Shown here piece by piece: positions 15,946 to 24,389 of a stretch of 35,754 nt of DNA. Under the pieces are notes generated by a model. That model was not told where the DNA came from, made no database searches, and saw only the letters and a list, made by a program, of their open reading frames with translations. This stretch comes from Sunxiuqinia dokdonensis (GTDB lineage: Bacteria; Bacteroidota; Bacteroidia; Bacteroidales; Prolixibacteraceae). Where the stretch lies: NCBI RefSeq assembly GCF_001270965.1, contig NZ_LGIA01000124.1:1-35754 (forward strand). The letters are read 5' to 3'. Each line of letters begins with the position of its first letter. Position 1 is the stretch's first letter. Both the position numbers and the translations under genes were made by a program.

Positions 15946-17031
15946 ATGGAAAAGAATTCAACAATAGAACCCCGATTTTTTCAGCTGCTTGAAAAACTCC
16001 ATACAGGCGAATGTAGCTTGCAGGAGTTGTATGAGCTGGAAGCTTTCTTTGAGGAGGAGCAATCGGTTGTGGCACTGAAAAAAGGGATGATTCAGAGCCT
16101 GGAAGAAACGAGCTATCAGGTAAGCGGTCGTTTTATAAGCGATGATGCATTCCGGAAAGTGAAGTTACAGATCAAGCAAAAACAATACGATAAAGATTCC
16201 CGCTCCGTCCCGTTATATCTTCAAATCACAAAAATTGCAGCCGTCATTGTGTTGTCATTTGTTATGGGCGGATTGTTGGTCAATTTTCTGAATGCTCCGG
16301 GAGAACCGGAACCAGCAGCCTTCTGCGAAATTGAAGCACCACTGGGAGCAAAATCCAGGGTGGTTTTGCCCGACAGTTCGGTTGTTTGGCTAAACGCGGG
16401 AAGTACCCTCAGGTACTCAACCGACTTTAGCAAGGAAGAGCGAAATGTTGCTTTGGTTGGCGAAGGCTATTTTGAGGTGACCAAAAACGACAAACTGCCA
16501 TTTCAGGTCAATGCCCATGGTTTTCTGGTTGAAGTTGTTGGAACCGAATTCAATATACAGGCTTATGAAGAGGAACCGGTCATAGAAACTATACTGGTTA
16601 AAGGCAGGGTCAAGTTGGATCATGAGCGGAAGATCATTGATGACCATGTTTTTATGGAGCCAAACTCAAAAGCCACGTTCTATAAAAAGAACGAAGATGC
16701 CCTGGCAAGTGGCAAACCACGTATGGAAATCCTGACTAATATTGATCCGCGACCACTGATTGCCTGGAGAAATGATCAGTTGATCTTTGAAAGTGAGATG
16801 CTGAAAGACTTGGTGGTAAAGTTGGGGCGTAAATACGATTATACCTTCGAATTTGAATCTGAGGAAATCGAAAACTATCGGTTTACTGGCACTCTCGAAG
16901 ATGAAACCCTGCAACAAGTGATGGATGTCATTGCCATTACTTCGCCCATCGCCTACGAAATTAAAGGAAAAGTAGTAACCATAAATAAAGATTTGAAACG
17001 AACCAGAAATTTTAAAAAGTACTTAAGATGA
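15946..17031 (+). CDS. FecR-family anti-sigma factor with DUF4974 domain
   Basis: A 361-residue inner-membrane anti-sigma factor. The cytoplasmic N-terminal part (about residues 1-92) should hold the sigma factor. One transmembrane helix follows (KIAAVIVLSFVMGGLLVNFL, about 96-115). The periplasmic FecR domain begins EIEAPLGAKSRVVLPDSSVV and contains NVALVGEGYFEVTK and PFQVNAHGFLVEVVGTEFNI. A C-terminal DUF4974 domain, related to STN modules, starts around LIAWRNDQLIFE and ends IAYEIKGKVVTINK. It is expected to sense the STN domain of the neighbouring SusC. I start at ATG 15946 (MEKNSTIEPRFF); the frame extends upstream to ATG 15859 but that extension is not typical of the family. Confidence 0.92.
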   Translation: MEKNSTIEPRFFQLLEKLHTGECSLQELYELEAFFEEEQSVVALKKGMIQSLEETSYQVSGRFISDDAFRKVKLQIKQKQYDKDSRSVPLYLQITKIAAVIVLSFVMGGLLVNFLNAPGEPEPAAFCEIEAPLGAKSRVVLPDSSVVWLNAGSTLRYSTDFSKEERNVALVGEGYFEVTKNDKLPFQVNAHGFLVEVVGTEFNIQAYEEEPVIETILVKGRVKLDHERKIIDDHVFMEPNSKATFYKKNEDALASGKPRMEILTNIDPRPLIAWRNDQLIFESEMLKDLVVKLGRKYDYTFEFESEEIENYRFTGTLEDETLQQVMDVIAITSPIAYEIKGKVVTINKDLKRTRNFKKYLR

Positions 17032-17039
17032 ACAAGAAA

Positions 17040-17065
17040 GGGAACAGATTGACCCATCCGTTCCC
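17040..17065 (+). terminator. Hairpin between anti-sigma gene and susC
   Basis: GGGAACAGAT (17040-17049) pairs with ATCCGTTCCC (17056-17065) with one A-C mismatch and loop TGACCC. No T-run follows immediately (CTTGAAAAATG), so it is a weak terminator, an attenuator or a processing site separating regulators from the highly expressed susC. Confidence 0.4.
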
Positions 17066-17131
17066 CTTGAAAAATGATTGAGTTAAATTTTAATCGATGC
17101 TGCATAAGTTGGTAGCTGCTGCAAGCATCTA

Positions 17132-17149
17132 TTGTTAACCATTTAACAA
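17132..17149 (+). promoter_or_regulatory. Inverted repeat just upstream of susC
   Basis: TTGTTAA (17132-17138) and TTAACAA (17143-17149) are perfect inverted copies separated by CCAT, 9 bp before the susC start codon. It could be a leader structure affecting translation or a protein-binding site. The closeness to the start favours a leader role. Confidence 0.35.
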
Positions 17150-17158
17150 ACCAAATGT

Positions 17159-20100
17159 ATGAAAAAAAATCGGATTGGATTTGTTTTCCCTGCGAGGGGT
17201 AAACTAAAAAAAACATTGCTTGTGATGAAACTAACAGCCATTTTTATCCTGGCTTTCCTGGTACAGGTAAACGCCTCAGTGTATTCGCAGAATACCAAGT
17301 TTGACGGCGACTACCGTGGTAAAACGATTCGGGAAGTCTTTACTGAAATTGAAAATCAAAGTCGCTTCCGCTTTTTCTTTAACGACGATTTCACCAACAT
17401 CGATCAGGTGGTGAATTTTACCGTTAAGGATGCCAATGTTGAAGGGATTTTGAACCGACTTTTTGAAGGTTCGGATATCAGTTACAAAATCCTGGAAAAC
17501 GATTTGATTGTCCTCACCACAACGCAAAGTGCGCAGGCGAGGATGATCACCGGGAAAGTGCTGGATTCGGGCGGAGAGCCTTTGCCCGGAGTAACGGTTG
17601 TCGCCAAGGGTACCACCCGGGGAACCATTACCGACTTTGATGGTAATTACTCCATCAGCCTGGAGTCGGGCGTAACCACGCTGGTGTTCTCGTTTGTGGG
17701 CATGGAGACCCTGGAAGTGGAAGTGGGCAGCCAAAGTGTGATTAACATTACCATGAACGAGTCGTCCATTGGTCTTGAAGAAGTGGTGGCGATTGGTTAC
17801 GGTGTTCAAAAGAAAGAGTCGATAACAGGAGCCATTTCCGGCGTGACCGCTGAAGATTTAGACCGGGTGCATGCCACAACTGTTTCGGGAGCATTGGCGG
17901 GTAAAATTGCCGGGGTAACCTTCCGGATGCCGGACGGACGACCGGGGGCCAGCGCCACCATACAGATTCGTAATATGGGAAACCCCCTGTATGTTATTGA
18001 TGGAATTCAAAAAGACGCCGGACAGTTTAACAACCTTTCTCCAAACGACATTGAAAGCATTACCGTATTGAAAGATGCTTCGGCAGCCATTTATGGGGTG
18101 CGGGCTGCAAACGGGGTTGTGGTTGTTACGACCAAACGTGGAAAACTCGGCACAAAAAATACCATCAATGTAGATGCTTATACAGGCTGGCAAAACTGGA
18201 CCCGTTTCCCCGAAACAGTTGGTGCCTATGAATGGATGCTTGGTAAGGCCTATGCGGATATGAATTTGGACGGCGCAACCAACATTACACAAGACGAGTT
18301 GGACAAGTGGCGTGCCGGCACTGAGCCTGGTTACCAGAGTTTCGACTGGTATGATTTTATTATCCAACCCAATTCACCCCAAACATCAATTAACGTAAGT
18401 ACTTCCGGTGGATCGGATAAAATCAACTATTATTTGTCAGTGACCCGCTTGGATCAAAACTCCATGCTGGGCCGCGAATTTACTTTTGGACGAACCAACT
18501 TCCAATCGAATGTGGATGCCAAGATTACCGATCGGATTAAAGTGGGTGTTTCGATCAACGGACGTGTTGAAACGCGCGACAACCCCGGTGTTCCCGGTGG
18601 TGATGATTATTGGGCTCCCCGTTTTGCCTTGTTCCGTAACCGGCCAACAGAACGTCCTTATGCCAACGATAATCCGGAGTACATCAACAACATCGGGCAC
18701 ATGGCCGAAAACTGGGGTTTGCTAACCAAGGAAAAATCGGGCTACTGGACCGAAGACTGGCGCGTGCTGCAATTGAACTTCACCGGAGAGTACGATGTCC
18801 CCATTGATGGTTTAAGTGTAAAGGGAACCTATTCGCATTACATCGCCGACCGCTTGATGAACGGGCACGAATATACTTACGAAGCTTATTCCTATTTTCC
18901 GGATACAGACGAATACCGGGTGACTTTCACCATGAACAACCCCTGGAGGGAACGTGGAACCCACAAAGTACTGGAGACCGTTTTGCAGGGCCAGATCAAC
19001 TACGCCAAAGAGTTTGGCAAGCATGGTATTGCGGCAACTTTCGTGAATGAGCGCATTGAACGGCGCGATTTGGATGTTTGGGTACATGCCGTGCCAAAAA
19101 CAAACGCTTTACCTTTGCTCCAATTTCCGGATATCGATACTTATAATGATTCGGATGATGAAAGTGCCCGGATTGGATACATCGGTCGTTTCAACTACAA
19201 TTACGACAATAAATACTATTTGGAGTTGGCTGGACGTCAGGACGCATCCTGGAAATTCGTTTCGGATGAGCGCTGGGGATTTTTCCCATCGGCATCAGTG
19301 GGCTGGCGGATTACGGAAGAAAATTTTGCCAAAGCACTGCTGGGAGAGAGCAGTCTTGATTTGAAACTACGTGCCTCTTACGGGGAGCTGGGTGATGATA
19401 ACATTAATATGGGAATTGGTTCTGGTGATGACAGATTTATTGGGAATTTCGCCTATCTGACAGGTTATGATTACGCTTCGCAAGCGGTGATTATGGATGG
19501 CGAGATTATTACCGGAGCCCGTGACAGAGGTGTCCCCATTAAATCCATTTCATGGTTTACCAGTACCATTACCGATATCGGTGCCGATTATTCGTTTATG
19601 AATGGTAAGCTAAGTGGTACGGTTGATTATTTCTACCGGAAACGCGAAGGCCTGCGCGGTCGCAAATATGATATTCTGATTCCGAGTGAGGTTGGCTACG
19701 ACCTACCCGATGAAAACGTTGAGAGCGACGCGATCATGGGGGCTGAAACCTCTATTGCCTACAATGGGAAAGCTGGTGATTTGAACTATACTGTGGGTGG
19801 AAATATTTCGTTTGCCCGTGAGAAGTTTCTGGAATCCTACAAACCTCGCTTTGGAAACTCCTGGCGTCATTACCGTGATTCAAGAGAAGATCGCTGGACT
19901 GGTATTTTCTGGGGATATGAAGTGATTGGCCAGTTTGAATCGTTTGAGCAGATCAACAGTTGGCCGGTCAATAACGATGGACAAGGTAACCGGGATATGT
20001 TGCCCGGCGACTTGATTTATAAAGACGTGAACGGCGATGGGCGCATTAACGGTTTAGATGAACGCCCCATTGGTTTTCCAAGGAACCGGAACCCCATTGT

Positions 20101-20602
20101 TAACTTTGGTTTCCATATTAGCGCCGACTACAAGGGCTTTGACCTGAAAGCGGATTTCTCCGGCGGTTCAGCCTACTCTTACAACCAGAACTGGGAAATG
20201 CGTTGGCCCTACCAGAATACCGGTAACCTGCTGAAGCAGTTCTACGATGACCGCTGGCATCGGGAAGATCCGTACGACCTGAACAGCCAATGGATTGCTG
20301 GACGGTATCCGGCCTTGCGCTTTAATGCCGGTGGACACAACAACTACAATAAACAATCGACTTATTGGTTGACCAATGCACGTTATATCCGATTGAGAAC
20401 CTTGGAAGTGGGCTACTCCATTCCGCAGTACCTGGTGCAGAAAGTGGGGATGCAAAAAGCCCGTCTGTATGTGAACTCCTACAACCTGTTCTCCATTGAT
20501 AATCTCAGGAAACTGGGTGTTGAGCCGGAAGTGATGGATGAAAATGGTTTGCAATACCCGCAAAACAGTATGGTCAATGTTGGTGTTAACCTTTCTTTCT
20601 AA
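17159..20602 (+). CDS. SusC/RagA-family TonB-dependent outer-membrane transporter with STN domain
   Basis: A 1147-residue outer-membrane glycan importer. The signal region is long, typical of sigma-linked SusC proteins (KKTLLVMKLTAIFILAFLVQ, then NASVYSQ, cleavage near residue 43). An STN domain follows at about residues 52-120 (KTIREVFTEIENQSRFRFFF), then a carboxypeptidase-regulatory-like domain at about 129-200 (ITGKVLDSGGEPLPGVTVV). The TonB box/linker region and plug start around LEEVVAIGYGVQKK (207-220) and include VIDGIQ, ITVLKDASAAIYGVRAANGV. The rest is the 22-strand barrel, ending with the outer-membrane signature Phe (VNVGVNLSF). The STN domain should signal to the FecR partner, so the locus is probably autoregulated through the sigma factor. 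Length and domain order are normal. Confidence 0.97.
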   Translation: MKKNRIGFVFPARGKLKKTLLVMKLTAIFILAFLVQVNASVYSQNTKFDGDYRGKTIREVFTEIENQSRFRFFFNDDFTNIDQVVNFTVKDANVEGILNRLFEGSDISYKILENDLIVLTTTQSAQARMITGKVLDSGGEPLPGVTVVAKGTTRGTITDFDGNYSISLESGVTTLVFSFVGMETLEVEVGSQSVINITMNESSIGLEEVVAIGYGVQKKESITGAISGVTAEDLDRVHATTVSGALAGKIAGVTFRMPDGRPGASATIQIRNMGNPLYVIDGIQKDAGQFNNLSPNDIESITVLKDASAAIYGVRAANGVVVVTTKRGKLGTKNTINVDAYTGWQNWTRFPETVGAYEWMLGKAYADMNLDGATNITQDELDKWRAGTEPGYQSFDWYDFIIQPNSPQTSINVSTSGGSDKINYYLSVTRLDQNSMLGREFTFGRTNFQSNVDAKITDRIKVGVSINGRVETRDNPGVPGGDDYWAPRFALFRNRPTERPYANDNPEYINNIGHMAENWGLLTKEKSGYWTEDWRVLQLNFTGEYDVPIDGLSVKGTYSHYIADRLMNGHEYTYEAYSYFPDTDEYRVTFTMNNPWRERGTHKVLETVLQGQINYAKEFGKHGIAATFVNERIERRDLDVWVHAVPKTNALPLLQFPDIDTYNDSDDESARIGYIGRFNYNYDNKYYLELAGRQDASWKFVSDERWGFFPSASVGWRITEENFAKALLGESSLDLKLRASYGELGDDNINMGIGSGDDRFIGNFAYLTGYDYASQAVIMDGEIITGARDRGVPIKSISWFTSTITDIGADYSFMNGKLSGTVDYFYRKREGLRGRKYDILIPSEVGYDLPDENVESDAIMGAETSIAYNGKAGDLNYTVGGNISFAREKFLESYKPRFGNSWRHYRDSREDRWTGIFWGYEVIGQFESFEQINSWPVNNDGQGNRDMLPGDLIYKDVNGDGRINGLDERPIGFPRNRNPIVNFGFHISADYKGFDLKADFSGGSAYSYNQNWEMRWPYQNTGNLLKQFYDDRWHREDPYDLNSQWIAGRYPALRFNAGGHNNYNKQSTYWLTNARYIRLRTLEVGYSIPQYLVQKVGMQKARLYVNSYNLFSIDNLRKLGVEPEVMDENGLQYPQNSMVNVGVNLSF

Positions 20603-20621
20603 CCTAAAAAAGAGAACGAAT

Positions 20622-22505
20622 ATGAAAAAATTTAGTTATATACTAATCTTTTTGCTGGCCTTTAGCTGGAGCTGCAATGACGATGATTTTCTGGACAGGG
20701 AGCCAACCAATATCCTGCTGGACCACCAGGTTTGGAATGATGAAAGTTTGATTTTGTCGGTGATATCAGATTTATATTTTCGGATTCCGGAATACCAAAC
20801 CGTCGATAACTGGGCCAGTTATGCCGATTTTGATGAAGCCTTTGCTTCCAACTTTGGCGATTACTGGCGGCATAAAAATAATGAGTGGGGTTATGGCGAC
20901 TGGAGCCTTTGGAATTACGATTACATCCGCGAATTGAATCTTTACATTCAAAAAGCCAGCTCGGAGCTGACAGATGAGTTGGATCCCGCGGTGAAAGCCC
21001 GGTTTGTGGCTGAAGGCCGATTCCTGCGTGCTGTCAATTACTTTGAATTGGTGAAACGCATGGGTGGCGTGCCGCTGATTTTGGAGCCTTTATCCTATGA
21101 CTTTAGCGGTGATGCATCTTACCTGGAATACCCACGTGCGAAAGAATCGGAAGTTTATGATTTTATCCTGAGCGAGTTGGATGAAATTAAGAATGACTTG
21201 CCTAATGATACCGAGGTGAAAAGTCGTGCAACACAAGGCGTGGTGCTGGCTATGAAATCACGCGTGGCACTTTATGCGGCGTCCATTGCCAAGTATGGCG
21301 TCAATACGCCGAGCGTTTCATTGCCTGGCGGTGAGGTTGGTATTCCGGCCAGCATGGCCGACGGCTACTATACCATTGCCTTGGATGCAGCCGAAGAGTT
21401 GATTAACAACGGGCCGTACTCCTTGTACGAAAAGAAGGAAGATTTATCCGAAAACTTCTCCAGCTTGTTTATCGACAAAGCAAATAATCCGGAGGTGATT
21501 TTTGTCCGTGACTTTGTTCAAAGTGAACGCTGGGACGGACGTGCCAACCTGTGGACCTTGTGGAACCAACCTTGGTCGGGAGCCGAAGACCTGGAAGGTG
21601 GGCGCACCAATCCTTCGCTGAACCTGGTTCAGTCGTTTGAAATGCTGGACAATACTTTCCAGACTTTTGAGACGATGAGTGGTGGCGATTACGTCTATTT
21701 TGACAGTCCAATCGATATGTTTGCGGGACGCGATGCCCGTTTGGCAGGAACAGTCATGCTGCCGGGATCAAAATTCAAAGGAAAAGACCTGGATATTTGG
21801 GCGGGCTATATTTTAGCCGATGGAACCATCGTGACCGGAGATGAATTTGGTCAGCGGAAAGAACTTCCTGGGACAGATACTCCTCGCCAGGTTGTTGGTT
21901 TTGATGGCCCCATCGATGGACGTGAGTTTAGTGCCCAGTCTGGTTTCTATGTCCGGAAATTTATGGATACGGCAACAGGATCCGGACAACGCGGTTTGAA
22001 AAGTGACCGCTGGTGGGTGCGCTACCGTTTAGGTGAAGTATATTTGAATGCAGCCGAAGCCGCCTTTGAACTGGGCGACGAAGATGCTGCTGCTGAATAC
22101 CTCAATGTGTTGCGTCGGCGAGCTGGTTTTACCATTGACCTGACTGCTGCTGATCTATCGTTTGATCGCATTGCCCACGAGCGCAAAGTGGAGCTGGCCT
22201 TTGAAGGACACCAGTTGTGGGACATGAAACGCTGGCGTTTGGCCCATGTGGTATGGAATGGTGAACAAGAACCACTGACTGACCAGCCTTGGAAAGCCGA
22301 CGAAGTGAGTACCCGTGTGTTTGGCTTGTGGCCCTACAAATACTATGAGCCGGGAAGTCCGAACAACGAAAAATACGTATTCAAGCAGGTCGTACCCGGC
22401 CAGGTAACCGGAGCTGATCGTTTCCGTCTGGGTAATTACTATTCATTTATCAATGATGATATCAGAAATAACAATCCACAAATTGTTAAGAATCCGAACC
22501 AATAA
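20622..22505 (+). CDS. SusD/RagB-family glycan-binding outer-membrane lipoprotein
   Basis: A 627-residue surface lipoprotein that forms the lid of the SusC channel and binds the glycan. The lipoprotein signal is MKKFSYILIFLLAFSWSC, with acylated Cys18. The N-terminal TPR-containing region includes LREL-type segments and ARFVAEGRFLRAVNYFELVK with MGGVPLI, standard for the family. The C-terminal SusD domain has WWVRYRLGEVYLNAAEAAFE and RIAHERKVELAFEGHQLWDM KRWR. I take ATG 20622, 19 bp after the susC stop, because it begins the signal peptide; the open frame extends upstream into susC. Translation is probably coupled to susC. The protein is somewhat longer than many SusD homologues. Confidence 0.96.
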   Translation: MKKFSYILIFLLAFSWSCNDDDFLDREPTNILLDHQVWNDESLILSVISDLYFRIPEYQTVDNWASYADFDEAFASNFGDYWRHKNNEWGYGDWSLWNYDYIRELNLYIQKASSELTDELDPAVKARFVAEGRFLRAVNYFELVKRMGGVPLILEPLSYDFSGDASYLEYPRAKESEVYDFILSELDEIKNDLPNDTEVKSRATQGVVLAMKSRVALYAASIAKYGVNTPSVSLPGGEVGIPASMADGYYTIALDAAEELINNGPYSLYEKKEDLSENFSSLFIDKANNPEVIFVRDFVQSERWDGRANLWTLWNQPWSGAEDLEGGRTNPSLNLVQSFEMLDNTFQTFETMSGGDYVYFDSPIDMFAGRDARLAGTVMLPGSKFKGKDLDIWAGYILADGTIVTGDEFGQRKELPGTDTPRQVVGFDGPIDGREFSAQSGFYVRKFMDTATGSGQRGLKSDRWWVRYRLGEVYLNAAEAAFELGDEDAAAEYLNVLRRRAGFTIDLTAADLSFDRIAHERKVELAFEGHQLWDMKRWRLAHVVWNGEQEPLTDQPWKADEVSTRVFGLWPYKYYEPGSPNNEKYVFKQVVPGQVTGADRFRLGNYYSFINDDIRNNNPQIVKNPNQ

Positions 22506-22517
22506 AAACGTAGCAAA

Positions 22518-23219
22518 ATGACGAAGATAAAATTAATCATATTATTGGGAGTAGTAGTCGGTTTTCTTACTTCTTGCGAGTGGGATAACTACGATGCCCC
22601 GGGATCCATGCTTCAGGGAAATATTGTTTACAACGGCGAAGCGATCAATGTCAGTTATAACGATGTGATTTTCGAATTATGGGAGCCAGGATGGCAGTTG
22701 GATATCCCCATCGATGTGACCGTTGATCAGGATGGTTCCTATTCCGCGCTGTTATTCAATGGTACCTATAAACTGATTATTCCTTCGGCTCAAGGGCCTT
22801 GGCGGAATAATGTAAACTCCACAACCGGTTCAGATACCGTTTTGGTGAACCTGAATGGCGATATGAATCTCGATATTGAAGTGGAGCCGTATTACATGAT
22901 TCGCAATGCCCAGTTTTCGGCAAGCGGACGCGATGTAACCGCCACTTTCCAAGCTGAGAAAATCATCACCGATGCGGGTGCCCGCGATATCGAACGTGTG
23001 AACCTGTATATTGGGAAGACACAATTCGTGGATTTTCGAGGACCGGTAGCCAGTGCTGAAATCGGTGGTGGAGACATTGCCAACCCAAGCGCAATCAGCA
23101 TGACGGCAACCGTACCGTCGCTGACACCCACCCAAAACTATGTGTATGCCAGGGTAGGCTTGAAGATTGCAGGCATCGAAGATATGGTATTCTCTTCGGT
23201 GCAGAAAATTGATTTATAA
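22518..23219 (+). CDS. DUF3823 surface lipoprotein, probable glycan-binding accessory
   Basis: A 233-residue lipoprotein of the DUF3823 family, commonly encoded right after susD. The signal peptide is ILLGVVVGFLTSC, with acylated Cys20. The first half is a carboxypeptidase-regulatory-like beta-sandwich (LQGNIVYNGEAINVSYNDV, DGSYSALLFNGTYKLIIP); the second is another beta domain (MIRNAQFSASGRDVTATFQA). It probably helps bind the same glycan as SusD, or stabilises the complex; no enzyme residues are apparent. It starts 12 bp after susD and is followed by a strong terminator, so it ends the transport part of the operon. Confidence 0.9.
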   Translation: MTKIKLIILLGVVVGFLTSCEWDNYDAPGSMLQGNIVYNGEAINVSYNDVIFELWEPGWQLDIPIDVTVDQDGSYSALLFNGTYKLIIPSAQGPWRNNVNSTTGSDTVLVNLNGDMNLDIEVEPYYMIRNAQFSASGRDVTATFQAEKIITDAGARDIERVNLYIGKTQFVDFRGPVASAEIGGGDIANPSAISMTATVPSLTPTQNYVYARVGLKIAGIEDMVFSSVQKIDL

Positions 23220-23238
23220 TCATTTTTGTTGAAATTGG

Positions 23239-23281
23239 GGGCCATCCGGAATTGAATAATGATTCACGGATGGCCCTTTTT
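23239..23281 (+). terminator. Strong intra-locus terminator after the susC-susD-DUF3823 genes
   Basis: GGGCCATCCG (23239-23248) and CGGATGGCCC (23267-23276) form a perfect 10-bp GC-rich stem. The loop itself can pair (TGAAT/ATTCA), and five T follow. The downstream enzyme genes start 20 bp later, so the hairpin probably lowers their transcription relative to susC/D, with read-through or a nearby promoter supplying the rest. Confidence 0.85.
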
Positions 23282-23300
23282 ACTTGCAAAAAACTGAATC

Positions 23301-24287
23301 ATGGTAAAAACGATTGGTTTACTGGTGGTATTATCCGCCTTTTTCTGTCTGAAGGGGAGCGCTCAAAGCTCCGGGGAAATGCTGTTTGGCGATACCTCGC
23401 GCCGGGGAGTTCCTTTTTCCAAAGACCCGCACGTAGTGAGGCTCAACGGCCATTACCTGATGTATTTCTCCATTCCCCCGTTTGATGGAAATCCAGACCC
23501 GATTAATGGCTGGGCCATTGGAATTGCTAAAAGCTCTGACCTGGTTGATTGGGAAAAAGTGGGAGAAATTTTGCCGGAGGGCGATTATGAAAAAAAAGGT
23601 TTGTGTGCTCCCGGGGCATTGGTCATTGACGGACAGGTACACCTGTTCTATCAAACCTATGGCAACTGGCGGACCGATGCGATTTGTCATGCTGTTTCCA
23701 GTGACGGAATTAATTTTGAAAGAAACCCTACCAATCCGATTTTTCGGCCTACCGGAGATTGGAACTGTGGACGGGCCATTGACGCTGAAGTTATTCGCTT
23801 CAAGGATCGTTATTTGCTTTACTTCGCTACCCGCGATTCCAGTATGAATATTCAAATGCAGGGCGTAGCCGCGGCGCCGCTTAATACCAACTTTAATCGG
23901 GAAGACTGGACCCAATTGACTGATGAACCCATTCTGGCCCCCAAATACCCTTGGGAGGGGCGGTGCGTGGAGGGGGCTTCCATTATTCAGCGTGGCGACA
24001 GCTTGTTTATGTTTTATGCCGGAGCTTATAACAATGCTCCCCAGCAGGTTGGTGTGGCTAAAAGTGCCGATGGCATCCTTTGGGAGCGGCTGAGCAATAA
24101 ACCTTTCCTGCCCAATGGCGATCCCGGGGAATGGAACTCCTGCGAATCCGGACATCCCCACATTTTCGAAGACGAAGATGGACGCACCTATCTGTTTTTT
24201 CAAGGCAATGATGACTTTGGAAAAACATGGAAAATTTCGAAGCGTGAAGTTTTATGGACAGCGAATGGGCCCAAATTAATCGAATAA
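23301..24287 (+). CDS. Secreted GH43-like five-bladed beta-propeller glycosidase
   Basis: A 328-residue exported protein with a signal peptide cleaved near residue 20 (LLVVLSAFFCLKGSA). The repeats (HYLMYFS, VHLFYQTYG, RYLLYFATRD, SLFMFYAGAY, TYLFFQGN) spaced by about 55 residues describe a five-bladed propeller of the GH32/43/117/130 superfamily. Candidate catalytic residues are Asp42 (KDPHVV), Asp161 (RAIDAEVI) and Glu224 (RCVEGASII), matching the base, pKa-modulator and acid positions of GH43; a His in SGHPHIF may hold the central metal site. GH43 is the nearest call, but GH117, GH130 or an unassigned family are possible. It is first in the enzyme part of the PUL, downstream of the terminator. 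Confidence 0.75.
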   Translation: MVKTIGLLVVLSAFFCLKGSAQSSGEMLFGDTSRRGVPFSKDPHVVRLNGHYLMYFSIPPFDGNPDPINGWAIGIAKSSDLVDWEKVGEILPEGDYEKKGLCAPGALVIDGQVHLFYQTYGNWRTDAICHAVSSDGINFERNPTNPIFRPTGDWNCGRAIDAEVIRFKDRYLLYFATRDSSMNIQMQGVAAAPLNTNFNREDWTQLTDEPILAPKYPWEGRCVEGASIIQRGDSLFMFYAGAYNNAPQQVGVAKSADGILWERLSNKPFLPNGDPGEWNSCESGHPHIFEDEDGRTYLFFQGNDDFGKTWKISKREVLWTANGPKLIE

Positions 24288-24389
24288 GGACGGAAACCGA
24301 AGTTTCGATGAGTAGTTAAACGGCTGTTGTTGTACTGAGAATAGAACATCTGGAAAAGAAATCGAACCAATAAAATAAATCGTATAAAC

